Assembly: GCA_944385965.1 (NCBI GenBank)
Contig: CALWZG010000045.1
Coordinates: 1-64,000 of the forward strand
Length of the DNA: 64,000 bases
Direction of reading: 5' to 3'
Origin: an uncultured Anaerotruncus sp.
GTDB lineage: Bacteria > Bacillota > Clostridia > Oscillospirales > Ruminococcaceae
How positions within the stretch are numbered: position 1 is the stretch's first letter; every line of letters starts with the position of its first letter. Below are positions 21,239-29,793 of this stretch, piece by piece. Both the position numbers and the translations under genes were made by a program. The notes beneath the pieces are model-generated. The model made no database searches and was not told where the DNA came from. It saw only the letters and a list, made by a program, of their open reading frames with translations.

Positions 21239-22501
21239 TTATTCTGACTCCCGCAGCAGCTTTTCCCGATACGCCTGAGCCGCCGCCTCTGTTTTATTGC
21301 TGCCAAAGTGGTAGTACACCCTGTCCTTTAAAGGGTCCGGCAGATACTGCTGCCGCACATACCCATTTTTATAATCATGGGCGTACTGATACCCGATGGC
21401 ATGCCCCATCTTCTGGGCGCCGCCATAATGCCCATCCCGCAGATAGGCCGGTACCTCTCCTGTTTTTCCTTCCCGCACATCCGCCAGGGCCGCATCAATA
21501 GCCACAATGGCAGAATTGGATTTTGGGGCGGTGGCCAGGAGAATCACCGCCTGGGCCAGGGGGATTCTGGCCTCTGGAAGCCCCAGCTGCATAGCGCTGT
21601 CCACACAGGCTTTCACAATAGCCACCGCTTGGGGATAGGCCAGACCCACATCCTCACTGGCGATGACCAAAAGCCGCCGGCAGGGGGAAATCAAATCTCC
21701 AGCTTCCAGCAGGCGGGCCAGGTAATGGAGCCCAGCGTTTTCATCCGAGCCCCGAATGGATTTTTGGAACGCGGAAAGGATGTCATAGTGGGCGTCCCCA
21801 TCCCGGTCATAGCGCATAGCGCTGCGCTGGGCCACCTGAGCAGCGTCCTCCAGGGTCACTTTTCCCCCGTCTCCAGCCGCCAGCGCCAGCATTTCTACCG
21901 CGTTGATGGCCTTGCGCACATCTCCCCCGCAGGCGTGGGCCAGATACCCGCAGACCCCCTCCTGGATAGAAAGCCCCCCTTCAAAAGCCTCCCCCGCCCT
22001 GAGAAAAGCACGGTTGACCGCTTCCGCCACCTTTTCCGGCGGTACCGGCTTGAACTCAAAGACGGTACTCCTGGAAAGGATGGCGTTATAAACATAAAAA
22101 TAGGGGTTTTCCGTGGTGGAGGCAATCAGGGTGATGGAGCCGTTCTCGGTAAATTCCAAAAGGGTCTGCTGCTGCTTTTTGTTCAGGTATTGAATCTCAT
22201 CCAGATAAAGCAACACCCCGCCGATACCCTCAATGGTATTGCACCCTTCCACCACCTCCCGAATATCCGCTGTGGAGGCGGTTGTGCCGTTGAGCTTGTA
22301 AAGCTTCTTCCCGGCCTTTCGGGCGATGATGGAGGCCACCGTGGTTTTCCCCACCCCGGATGGCCCGTAAAAAATCAGATTGGGGATATTGCCACTCTCA
22401 ATCATCCGGCGGAGTACCTTGTCCTGTCCCAGCAGGTGTTCCTGTCCCACCACCTCGTCCAATGTCTGAGGCCGAATCCGGTCAGCCAACGGAGCGCCCA
22501 T
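21239..22501 (-). CDS. rarA: replication-associated recombination protein A (MgsA/RarA)
   Basis: 420-residue AAA+ ATPase that acts at stalled forks. Walker A GPSGVGKTT, then TTASTADIREVVEG and Walker B YLDEIQYLNK; the C-terminal half carries the MgsA tetramerisation region (YLARLLEAGDLISPCRRL, and near the end QYLPDPLKDRVYYHFG). I place the start at the ATG of MGAPLADRIRP, nine bases after AAGGGGTGA; a GTG four codons earlier overlaps the preceding stop but has no proper spacing. Follows the HEAT-like gene with almost no gap. Confidence 0.93.
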   Translation of the reverse strand: MGAPLADRIRPQTLDEVVGQEHLLGQDKVLRRMIESGNIPNLIFYGPSGVGKTTVASIIARKAGKKLYKLNGTTASTADIREVVEGCNTIEGIGGVLLYLDEIQYLNKKQQQTLLEFTENGSITLIASTTENPYFYVYNAILSRSTVFEFKPVPPEKVAEAVNRAFLRAGEAFEGGLSIQEGVCGYLAHACGGDVRKAINAVEMLALAAGDGGKVTLEDAAQVAQRSAMRYDRDGDAHYDILSAFQKSIRGSDENAGLHYLARLLEAGDLISPCRRLLVIASEDVGLAYPQAVAIVKACVDSAMQLGLPEARIPLAQAVILLATAPKSNSAIVAIDAALADVREGKTGEVPAYLRDGHYGGAQKMGHAIGYQYAHDYKNGYVRQQYLPDPLKDRVYYHFGSNKTEAAAQAYREKLLRESE

Positions 22502-22509
22502 ATACACAA

Positions 22510-22896
22510 TCACCCCTTTTTATTTTCAGACGCTTCTCCCAAGCGCCACCCTAAAAACCAGTTGATGTCCTCTAAAGCGTCCTGAATCCGCCAGCGATAG
22601 GTATGATTTTCCCGCAATTCCCGCAGCAGGTAGGGCTTTACCACTCGCTTGTCCAATTTTTTATGGTTGCGGGCGATGTAAGCCAATCCCATGGCTCCCG
22701 CTGAACGAATTTCCGGGTCCGGATGCTCCATGGAACGCAGACAGACCATCTGGGCGAATCCTTGGTCCTCCTCATACTCCCCCAAAGCGAAGGGAAGCAA
22801 CACCCGCTGTTGATGGGAGCCATTTTCTAAAATATCCAAAGCCTCCTGATGGGTGAAGCTTGGCAAAGATTCATATCGCATTTTTTCTAAATCCAT
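22510..22896 (-). CDS. HEAT-repeat-like small protein
   Basis: 128 residues, all alpha-helical in appearance, with pairs of helices of the HEAT type (HPDPEIRSAGAMGLAYIAR; KRVVKPYLLRELREN). Such proteins serve as binding scaffolds. It ends a few bases before the rarA start and is probably cotranscribed with it. No enzymatic residues are visible and I do not know a specific family name. Confidence 0.65.
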   Translation of the reverse strand: MDLEKMRYESLPSFTHQEALDILENGSHQQRVLLPFALGEYEEDQGFAQMVCLRSMEHPDPEIRSAGAMGLAYIARNHKKLDKRVVKPYLLRELRENHTYRWRIQDALEDINWFLGWRLGEASENKKG

Positions 22897-22932
22897 CCTA
22901 AAACATCAGGCAAACAAGATGCCGCAGAAACC

Positions 22933-22957
22933 AGGGCGGCGGTAATACCGCCGCCCT
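22933..22957 (-). terminator. hairpin after glyA
   Basis: Perfect 11-bp stem AGGGCGGCGGT / ACCGCCGCCCT with a 3-base loop, between glyA and the HEAT-like gene. The T stretch on the minus strand is short, so termination may be partial. Confidence 0.5.
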
Positions 22958-22978
22958 GAACATAATTCTCAAACTGTT

Positions 22979-24232
22979 TTATTCATACAAAGGGTATCTG
23001 CCGCAGAGTTCCTCCACACCAGCCCGAATCTGGTCCGCCTTGCCCTCGAAGTCGGTGCAGGCCAGATAGATATACTGGGCAATCTGGTCCATGTCCGCCT
23101 CCACAAAGCCACGGCTGGTGACGGCTGGGGTTCCCAGCCGGATGCCGCTGGTAATGAAGGGGCTTTGTGGGTCGTTGGGGATGGCGTTTTTGTTGACGGT
23201 GATATACACCTCGTCCAGCTTCTTCTCCAGCTCCTTGCCGGTCACGTTAAAGTTCCGCAGATCCAAAAGAATCAGATGGTTGTCGGTGCCCCCGGACACC
23301 ATCTTGAATCCTCTGGCTGCCAATCCGCCGGCCAGCGCCTTGCTGTTCAGAATTACCTGATGCTGGTAAGCCTTAAACTCCGGCTTCAGGGCCTCTCCAA
23401 GGCACACCGCCTTGGCCGCAATGATATGCTCCAAGGGGCCTCCCTGGGTGCCAGGGAATACCGCCTTATTGATTTTCGCGGCCAGCTCCTCTTTACAGAG
23501 AATCATGCCTCCTCTGGGACCTCTCAAAGTCTTGTGGGTGGTGGTGGTGACCACGTCGGCATAAGGTACCGGGGAGGGATGCTCTCCCGCCGCCACCAGG
23601 CCAGCGATATGGGCCATATCCACCATCAGATAAGCCCCTACCTCTTTGGCGATAGCACCCAGCCGCTCAAAATCAATCACCCTGGGATAAGCCGAGGCCC
23701 CCGCCACAATCATTTTGGGGCGATGCTCCATAGCCAGCTGACGGACCTTGTCATAGTCAATGGTTTGGGTTTCGTCATCCACCCCATAAGGCACAAAGTG
23801 GAAATATTTCCCCGACATATTCACCGGGGAGCCATGGGTCAGATGTCCTCCATGGGCCAGGTTCATTCCCAAAACGGTATCCCCTGGCTCCAGCAGAGCG
23901 AAGTAAACCGCCATATTGGCCTGAGCGCCGGAATGGGGCTGCACATTTACTGCGTCGGCTCCAAACAGCTTTTTGGCCCGCTCAATGGCCAGATTCTCCA
24001 CCTCATCCACACACTGGCACCCGCCATAATACCGTTTTCCAGGCAGGCCCTCCGCATATTTGTTGGTGAGAACTGTTCCCATGGCGGCCATAACCGCCGG
24101 GCTTACAATGTTCTCTGAGGCGATGAGCTCAATATTCCGCCGCTGTCTGGCCAACTCTCTGGCCATGGCGATGCCCACCTCTGGATCACTCTGGGCCACA
24201 AACCCAATCGTATCCATCATATTTTGAAACAT
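22979..24232 (-). CDS. glyA: serine hydroxymethyltransferase
   Basis: 417-residue PLP enzyme that interconverts serine and glycine and loads one-carbon units on tetrahydrofolate. The PLP lysine is in [15 protein letters not shown] near residue 235; the N-terminal [17 protein letters not shown] and the [15 protein letters not shown] stretch are typical. Full length. The start follows GGGGGTAAGCAGA. Preceded by the DUF2752 gene 25 bases upstream. One-carbon output could feed methionine and purine synthesis. Confidence 0.97.
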   Translation of the reverse strand: MFQNMMDTIGFVAQSDPEVGIAMARELARQRRNIELIASENIVSPAVMAAMGTVLTNKYAEGLPGKRYYGGCQCVDEVENLAIERAKKLFGADAVNVQPHSGAQANMAVYFALLEPGDTVLGMNLAHGGHLTHGSPVNMSGKYFHFVPYGVDDETQTIDYDKVRQLAMEHRPKMIVAGASAYPRVIDFERLGAIAKEVGAYLMVDMAHIAGLVAAGEHPSPVPYADVVTTTTHKTLRGPRGGMILCKEELAAKINKAVFPGTQGGPLEHIIAAKAVCLGEALKPEFKAYQHQVILNSKALAGGLAARGFKMVSGGTDNHLILLDLRNFNVTGKELEKKLDEVYITVNKNAIPNDPQSPFITSGIRLGTPAVTSRGFVEADMDQIAQYIYLACTDFEGKADQIRAGVEELCGRYPLYE

Positions 24233-24257
24233 TCTGCTTACCCCCTTAACAAAGCTA

Positions 24258-24701
24258 TCATGAATATAATACCGTTTTCAAAAAACGGAACACCCGAGGA
24301 AAAATCGCCTGCGGCTCCACAAAATCCGGGGCCAGACCGTTCAAGTACAGCCCCCCATGAACCAGCCATAGAGCCAGCAAAATCAACGCCATAGGCATCC
24401 AAAAGCGGAAACTGCCCAGGGTTTTTGTGTCTCCCCTCAGCCATAAAAAAATAGCGGCCGCCAGATAGCACACCAGCGGATAAATTCCTGGATGGGCCAA
24501 AAAAGCTCCAGCGAAATCCAGCCTTAAAAGTGCCATAGCTGCCCTGGTCATACCGCAGCCAGGACAGCTGATTCCAAAGGTCCAGCGCAAAGGGCATCGG
24601 TATGGAATCCACAAAACGCTGATGACCACAAAAGCCCCTAAAACGGCCAGCGCCAGCACCAGCAATGCCAGCCGCTGAGAAAAACTGTATTTACGCATCA
24701 T
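24258..24701 (-). CDS. DUF2752 membrane protein
   Basis: 147 residues with three to four membrane helices and the family signature CPGCGMTRA at about residues 46-54, followed by the [10 protein letters not shown] segment. DUF2752 proteins are small integral membrane proteins of unknown role, common in Clostridia and Bacteroidetes. An overlapping frame at 24238-24612 is a shadow. It ends 25 bases before glyA and may share its transcript. Confidence 0.8.
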   Translation of the reverse strand: MMRKYSFSQRLALLVLALAVLGAFVVISVLWIPYRCPLRWTFGISCPGCGMTRAAMALLRLDFAGAFLAHPGIYPLVCYLAAAIFLWLRGDTKTLGSFRFWMPMALILLALWLVHGGLYLNGLAPDFVEPQAIFPRVFRFLKTVLYS

Positions 24702-24828
24702 AGGTTTATTATAACATAATCCCCACTTAAAACAAGCGAATTCCTTGATTTCCTTACCACTTTTCTTTTTTACTTCAATATGCTACACTGAAAATACACA
24801 ACACCAAAAAACTTTGAGGAGGTTGTTT

Positions 24829-24945
24829 ATGTCCCTTTTTAACCGCCCCACCCCTTCCAACAAGCGGATTATTCTGTACTGTTTTCTGTCGGTGGGGCTT
24901 CTTTACCTGCTAGGACGGATTGTGGCTTTTTTCCAATGGGGTTAA
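24829..24945 (+). CDS. 38-residue membrane peptide
   Basis: MSLFNRPTPSNKR followed by a single hydrophobic helix (about residues 14-35) and a short end. The start is convincing because a full GAGGAGG lies eight bases upstream, and the gene is followed within six bases by a long perfect hairpin, so it is an independent small transcript. No family is recognised. Confidence 0.6.
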   Translation: MSLFNRPTPSNKRIILYCFLSVGLLYLLGRIVAFFQWG

Positions 24946-24950
24946 ACAAA

Positions 24951-24990
24951 GCATGGCGGGCGCCTTCCATAAAGGAGGCGCCCGCCATGC
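24951..24990. terminator. long inverted repeat between convergent small genes
   Basis: 14-bp perfect stem GCATGGCGGGCGCC / GGCGCCCGCCATGC around a 12-base loop. TTTGTTT follows on the minus strand, so it best serves the minus-strand gene at 25023, but it also ends the plus-strand peptide gene. Confidence 0.65.
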
Positions 24991-25022
24991 TGTATATAGG
25001 AGAAAAAAATGAAAAAACAGAT

Positions 25023-25349
25023 TTACGCGGTCCGGCTTACACGGGTATTGCCCTTTTGAAACTCCACATGGGTGGCTCTGGAGCGCTTTTTGGTTTTAAT
25101 CTCTTTTCCATAGGCCACCATGCTGCCGATGAACCATCCCAACAGGAACATGCACAGGGAGGCCACCAATTTATAGGAAAGCTTATATCCCAAAGCATAC
25201 ACAGCGGTATCCATCAGCCACGGAATCATACCTGCCTCTTTGGAAAACTCCAGAGCGCCGCTGTTGAATACAGACAGCAATAAAAAGGTCAAAACGGCTA
25301 ACAGAATGCCGCTGGGTATAGAAGATTTTCTTTTTTGCTTGTTTTTCAT
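25023..25349 (-). CDS. small two-helix membrane protein, unknown function
   Basis: 108 residues: a basic N-terminus (MKNKQKRKSS), hydrophobic helices at about 12-33 and 55-82, and a basic C-terminal tail. The ATG is preceded by AAAGGGGGAACGGCT. No family is recognised. It borders the long AT-rich stretch upstream of the tryptophanase gene, and its promoter must lie in that region. Confidence 0.55.
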   Translation of the reverse strand: MKNKQKRKSSIPSGILLAVLTFLLLSVFNSGALEFSKEAGMIPWLMDTAVYALGYKLSYKLVASLCMFLLGWFIGSMVAYGKEIKTKKRSRATHVEFQKGNTRVSRTA

Positions 25350-25971
25350 AGCCGTTCCCCCTTTAATAGTTACAATTTGTAACTTTTCATCTTAATAACA
25401 CCTACAAAAATAACTGCTTTTAATTACTACATCTATAATATACCATACTTCTGAAGAAAATCAAGAGGAAAACGGAATTTTATTTAAATTTTTTTCATAT
25501 TTGTTACGCTTTTGTAATGTAAATGTAATCAGATTGTAATTTTTAAATTTAAACATGGTGAAAACCCTCGTTTTTTCTCACAAAAAATTCTTTTCCTTCA
25601 TATTTAGTATATGCCAATTTCAGTTGTTTAGAAACCTGTCCATAAATTTCTTTTTCCAGTGGAAAATTTTCCCTCTATGAAAATTTTATCTGTTCTATTG
25701 TACTTTGTCTTACCGCTCTTTTTTGCAATAGGAGTATACCCATCACTTATTTATTTTATTTTGAATAAATAAGTGATTATTTTTACATTCAGATAATTAA
25801 ATATCTTGATGTCATTTAATTTTCAGTTAATTTTTTTACATAATGTTTCAATTTTATATGATTTGTATATTTTTTTAACTATTTTTTTACTATTGCGTGA
25901 AACAGTCCCATAAAAAGTTTATTTTTTCACTTTTGGATAAAAAATTATATAATATATATTATATTTACCAA
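25350..25971. other. very AT-rich intergenic stretch upstream of the tryptophanase gene
   Basis: About 620 bases without a credible gene on either strand, clearly richer in A and T than the rest of the window. It holds a perfect 12-bp inverted repeat, ATCACTTATTTA / TAAATAAGTGAT (25742-25753 and 25766-25777), followed by TATTTTT. It probably contains regulatory sites for the tryptophanase gene and the divergent small gene. I saw no TnaC-type leader peptide. Confidence 0.6.
25742..25783 (+). promoter_or_regulatory. perfect 12-bp inverted repeat, possible operator or terminator
   Basis: Arms ATCACTTATTTA and TAAATAAGTGAT with a 12-base spacer, then TATTTTT. An all-AT-rich stem is weak as a terminator, so a protein-binding site is at least as likely. 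Confidence 0.4.
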
Positions 25972-26000
25972 TTGAAAATAAATTTACAAAATGATAATAT
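25972..26000 (+). promoter_or_regulatory. tryptophanase promoter
   Basis: TTGAAA, 17-base spacer, TAATAT, about 55 bases before the start codon. The implied leader of under 50 bases leaves no room for a leader-peptide attenuator. Confidence 0.6.
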
Positions 26001-26054
26001 AGTGTCACAGAGAAAACAAACTATTATATACCAACTAGTTTGAAAAGGAGCGAC

Positions 26055-27446
26055 ATGATTATGAGATTCCAAACCGCTGAACCCTTCCGCATCAAAGTTG
26101 TAGAGCCCATCAAAAAAACCACCCGTGAGGAGCGTGTAGAAGCGCTGAAAAAAGCCCAGTACAACGCTTTCCGCCTGAAAGCGGAAGATGTTTATGTGGA
26201 CTGCCTGACCGACAGTGGTACCTCCGCTATGAGTGCTGAGCAATGGGCCGCTATGATGCTGGGTGACGAAAGTTACGCTGGATGCAAGAGCTTCTACAAA
26301 TTGGAAGCCTCTGTTCAGGACGTTTTTGGTATGCCTCATGTGCAGCCTACTCACCAGGGCCGCGGCGCTGACTACATCATGGCTCAATATTACGCCAAAC
26401 CTGGCAAATACGCTGTTGGAAACATGCACTTTGATACCTTCCACGGCAACGCTGAACTGATTGGCGCCTATCCTGTGGACTGCGTAATCGACGCTGGTCT
26501 GGACGCTTCCAGCGCTCCCGAACCCTTTAAAGGCAACATTGATATTGCTAAAATCCAGAAAATTTTGGATGAGCATGGCCCGGACTCCATCTCGGTCATC
26601 ATCATCACCATCACCTGCAACAACAACGGCGGTCAGCCTGTTTCCATGGCCAATATCCGTGCGGTCAGCGAGTTCGCGAAAGCCCACAAGATTCCTCTGG
26701 TACTGGACAGCGCCCGCTTGGCTGAGAACGCTTACTTCATCAAGACCCGTGAGCCTGGTTACGAGCATAAAGAAATCAAAGAAATCACCCGTGAGATGTT
26801 CTCCTACTGTGAGACCGCTACCATGTCCTCCAAGAAGGATGGTCTGGTAAACATCGGTGGTTTGATTGTTACCCGCAATGATGAGTTCTTCTCCTTTGCC
26901 AATCAAATGGCAATCGCCCATGAAGGCTTTATCACCTACGGTGGTATGTCCGGCCGTGACATGGAGGCTTTGGCAGTAGGTTTGCAGGAAGCCACCAGAG
27001 AGGATTATCTGGAGTATCGAATTGCTCAGGTCAAATATCTTGGTGACCAGCTGAAAGCACGGGGCATCCCCATCGTGGAGCCTACTGGCGGCCATGGTGT
27101 TTATGTAGATGGACGCCGTTTCTTCCCCCAGATTCCTCAGCATGAGTTCCCCTCTCAGCGTCTGGTAGCCGCTCTCTATGAGGAAGCTGGTATCCGAGCG
27201 GTAGAAATGGGTGCCTGCGCCTTCGGTTCCAAGGACCCTGTTACCGGTGAGCCTATCTGGCCAGCGCTGGAAACCATGCGTATCTGTGTTTCCCGCCGGG
27301 TTTACACCAACAATCATCTGGACTGCATCGTGAACGCTCTGGACTACATCTACCAGAATCGTGACAAGTACAGAGGCATGAAGCTGATTTATGAGGGACC
27401 CATCCTGGCTCTGCGGCACTTCACTGCCGGATTCGAGCTGCTGTAA
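26055..27446 (+). CDS. tnaA: tryptophanase (tryptophan indole-lyase)
   Basis: 463-residue PLP beta-eliminating lyase; expected to split tryptophan into indole, pyruvate and ammonia. The PLP lysine is K261 in MSSKKDGLVNIGG. The overall sequence, for example AMSAEQWAAMM, GKYAVGNM and GRDMEALAVGLQEA, reads closest to tyrosine phenol-lyase, but the substrate-choosing positions follow tryptophanase: Asp127 (Thr in tyrosine phenol-lyase), Met385 where that enzyme has Arg381, and His455 where it has Phe448. AAAGGAG lies four bases before ATG 26055 and ten before a second ATG at 26061, so the exact start is open. Followed by a symporter and a YheO-type regulator. No TnaC leader peptide. Confidence 0.87.
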   Translation: MIMRFQTAEPFRIKVVEPIKKTTREERVEALKKAQYNAFRLKAEDVYVDCLTDSGTSAMSAEQWAAMMLGDESYAGCKSFYKLEASVQDVFGMPHVQPTHQGRGADYIMAQYYAKPGKYAVGNMHFDTFHGNAELIGAYPVDCVIDAGLDASSAPEPFKGNIDIAKIQKILDEHGPDSISVIIITITCNNNGGQPVSMANIRAVSEFAKAHKIPLVLDSARLAENAYFIKTREPGYEHKEIKEITREMFSYCETATMSSKKDGLVNIGGLIVTRNDEFFSFANQMAIAHEGFITYGGMSGRDMEALAVGLQEATREDYLEYRIAQVKYLGDQLKARGIPIVEPTGGHGVYVDGRRFFPQIPQHEFPSQRLVAALYEEAGIRAVEMGACAFGSKDPVTGEPIWPALETMRICVSRRVYTNNHLDCIVNALDYIYQNRDKYRGMKLIYEGPILALRHFTAGFELL

Positions 27447-27464
27447 ACATTCATCTCTGTTTCA

Positions 27465-27494
27465 GCCGTCCCCAGCCTGTGGGCCGGGGGCGGC
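27465..27494 (+). promoter_or_regulatory. intercistronic hairpin between tnaA and the symporter gene
   Basis: GCCGTCCCCAGCC with GGCCGGGGGCGGC, a GC-rich stem with a few mismatches, followed by TATTACTTTACC. It may partly terminate or protect the tnaA message, so that the symporter is made in smaller amounts. Confidence 0.4.
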
Positions 27495-27552
27495 TATTAC
27501 TTTACCTGTGAGACAACATCCATCAGTCTTCTTGGTCTAAGGAGGGAAGATC

Positions 27553-28938
27553 ATGTCAGAGCAAAAGCCCACCGTCTCTACTGCAACGGAACAACCTGCC
27601 CGTGAACAATTTGGAAGCCGTTTAGGATTTGTCCTCGCCTCTATGGGGGGTGCCATTGGGTTAGGAAGTGTATGGAAGTTCCCCTATATTGTGGGACGTT
27701 ATGGAGGAGCCGCTTTTATCATTATGTACCTGCTGGCCCTGGTGCTCATCGCCATTCCAATTCTGCTGATTGAGTTCGCATTGGGGAGAAAAACCGGCAA
27801 GAGTTATACCAGCGCTCTCAAAGAGCTTTGCCCTGGTAAAAAATACTATATGATGGGAATTTTGGGTACCATTTCCCTGACCTTGACCTTATCCTTCTAT
27901 ATGGGCATCGCCGGATGGACCATCGCCTATATCCTGAAATCGGTTACAGGCTCCTACAACGGCGCCTCCGCCGAAACCCTCGGCGCCATGTTCGGCGCTT
28001 TTACATCCAATCCTGTCCAGGTGGTTCTCTGGCTTACCATCATGCTGGCCATTACCTCCTTTGTAGTGATGCGAGGGGTTCAGGGCGGTATTGAAAAGGT
28101 GTGCAACGTTCTGCTGCCGGTGCTGTTCATTATGATTATTGTACTGGCGGTGCAAGCGGTTCTGCTGCCAGGAGCCAGCGAGGGATTAAAGTTCTATCTG
28201 GTACCTGATTTCACCAGCCTGGATGGAGAAGCGATTATGAACGCCATTGGTTTGTCCTTCTTCACCCTTGGAGTGGGCGCTGGAAACCTGTGCGTCTACG
28301 GCAGCTATCTGGACAAAAAGCAGACCATCAGCAGCAGCACAATTATGGTAGCCTTTGGAACCACCATCGCAGCGATTCTCTTTGGGTTCATTGTCTTTCC
28401 CGCCTCCTTTGCCTTTGATATTGAGGTCGGAATGGGCCCGCCGCTGGTATTTATCACCCTGCCTACCATCTTCGCCCAGATGAAAATGGGTATGCTCTTT
28501 GGCACCCTGTTCTTTATCCTGCTGTTTTTCGCCTGCCTGACCTCCACCATCTGCATTATGGAAGCCATTGTGGGGTACGCGGTTGATGAATGGAAGTTTA
28601 ACCGCAAAAAAGCCACCTGGGTGGTCACCTTTGTGGTCTGGGTACTGGGTGTGATTATGATGTTCTCCTTTGGACCTTTGGCGGATGTTCTTATCTTTGG
28701 AAAAACCATCTTCGATTTCACCAATGATATTTTGGTCTCCGCCATTCTTCTGCCTTTGGGCGGCTTGTTCCTTCTGCTTCTGGGTGGATGGATTCTCAAG
28801 CCCAAGACCCTTCTGGATGAAATCAATACTGGAAAGGGTATGAAAATCAACCATTATTTTACCATTACTGTAAAATATATCGCACCAGTCGCGGTGGTCC
28901 TGATGTTCTTACAGTTAATCGGTGTCATCAAATTTTAA
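27553..28938 (+). CDS. neurotransmitter:sodium symporter family transporter
   Basis: 461 residues of the LeuT-type NSS family, which couples sodium to amino-acid uptake. The first membrane helix contains the family's unwound sodium/substrate site, IGLGSVWKFPYIVGRYGG; eleven or so helices follow. AAGGAGGGAAGATC lies before the ATG. It sits 106 bases after the tryptophanase gene, so tryptophan or another aromatic amino acid is the likely cargo; this is inference from position, since sequence alone does not fix the substrate. A strong terminator follows. Confidence 0.92.
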   Translation: MSEQKPTVSTATEQPAREQFGSRLGFVLASMGGAIGLGSVWKFPYIVGRYGGAAFIIMYLLALVLIAIPILLIEFALGRKTGKSYTSALKELCPGKKYYMMGILGTISLTLTLSFYMGIAGWTIAYILKSVTGSYNGASAETLGAMFGAFTSNPVQVVLWLTIMLAITSFVVMRGVQGGIEKVCNVLLPVLFIMIIVLAVQAVLLPGASEGLKFYLVPDFTSLDGEAIMNAIGLSFFTLGVGAGNLCVYGSYLDKKQTISSSTIMVAFGTTIAAILFGFIVFPASFAFDIEVGMGPPLVFITLPTIFAQMKMGMLFGTLFFILLFFACLTSTICIMEAIVGYAVDEWKFNRKKATWVVTFVVWVLGVIMMFSFGPLADVLIFGKTIFDFTNDILVSAILLPLGGLFLLLLGGWILKPKTLLDEINTGKGMKINHYFTITVKYIAPVAVVLMFLQLIGVIKF

Positions 28939-28963
28939 AAACATTCTTCCTCTCTACTGTCCT

Positions 28964-29006
28964 ACAGCCGCTGAATGCAGAAAACGCCTTCAGCGGCTGT
29001 ATTCTT
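28964..29006 (+). terminator. terminator after the symporter gene
   Basis: Perfect 12-bp stem ACAGCCGCTGAA / TTCAGCGGCTGT, followed by ATTCTTTCC. Confidence 0.7.
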
Positions 29007-29079
29007 TCCGCGGGAACTAGACTTTTTATCAATTTGGAGTATACTAAAAGAAAGAGTGTGATTTTGGGGGATAGACGAA

Positions 29080-29739
29080 ATGCCAACGAAAGATTTGACT
29101 TATTTTGAATCCCTGGTTCGTTTTATGGCGGAGATGCATGGACCAGATTGTGAGATTATCCTTTATAATGTGGAGACCCGTAAAGTCCACTGTGTGGAGC
29201 ATCCTTTCGATGAGGAGATGAAGCCCGGAAGTGAGATGAGGTCCCTGGAAAAAAGCTTCCTGGAGCGGAAGGATTATGAACGGGAGGATTATATCGTCAA
29301 TTACCGAGCGCTTTCCCGCACCAAGGAGAAGCTAAAATCCGCCACCCTGTTTTTGAAAAATCAGGCTGGGGAACTGCTGGCGATTTTGACCATCAATCAG
29401 AAGGTGGAACGGCTCATCGAACTGCGCAATATTATCGACACCATGATTTCTGGCGCCCGCCCCCCAAAACAGGAGCTTCCCTCCAAGAATTTTTATGAGA
29501 GCTTTGATATTTCCGTTCCTGAGATTGTGACAAAAACCATTCATGAGGAAGTCTCCACCCTCCGTGTAGAGCCAACCCGTTTGGACGCTAAGGAAAAAAT
29601 GCAGTTGGTGCACGTGTTGGATGACAAAGGGATTTTTCTTGTGAAGGGGGCAGTAGCGGAGCTGGCTTCCATTCTGGGAACCACCGAAACCACCATCTAC
29701 CGGTACATCAACCGCCTGAATGAAGATGAGGCTCGATAA
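29080..29739 (+). CDS. YheO-type PAS/helix-turn-helix regulator
   Basis: 219 residues. The N-terminal half (about 1-120) is a YheO-like PAS sensor domain beginning SLVRFMAEMHGPDCEIILYN; the C-terminal part (about 165-216) is the family's helix-turn-helix, KGAVAELASILGTTETTIYRYINRL. Relatives control amino-acid catabolic genes such as D-arginine or tryptophanase operons. The gene is transcribed separately from the symporter and is the natural candidate regulator of the tnaA-symporter unit. No cysteine cluster or enzymatic motif is present. Confidence 0.83.
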   Translation: MPTKDLTYFESLVRFMAEMHGPDCEIILYNVETRKVHCVEHPFDEEMKPGSEMRSLEKSFLERKDYEREDYIVNYRALSRTKEKLKSATLFLKNQAGELLAILTINQKVERLIELRNIIDTMISGARPPKQELPSKNFYESFDISVPEIVTKTIHEEVSTLRVEPTRLDAKEKMQLVHVLDDKGIFLVKGAVAELASILGTTETTIYRYINRLNEDEAR

Positions 29740-29754
29740 GAACCAGGAATTTAA

Positions 29755-29793
29755 AAAATGACAGGGATTTTAAAAAATCCCTGTCATTTTTTT
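29755..29793. terminator. bidirectional terminator between regulator and GGDEF-EAL genes
   Basis: Perfect 14-bp stem AAAATGACAGGGAT / ATCCCTGTCATTTT with T runs on both sides, shared by the two convergent genes. Confidence 0.85.

Noticed and set aside
26001-26054. TnaC-type leader peptide before tnaA
   Set aside because: Fewer than 50 bases separate the predicted start of transcription from the gene, and no Trp-containing short frame is present.
25965-27419. 484-codon minus-strand open frame opposite tnaA
   Set aside because: Shadow of tnaA; no ribosome binding site, and the real gene has an unmistakable PLP fold.
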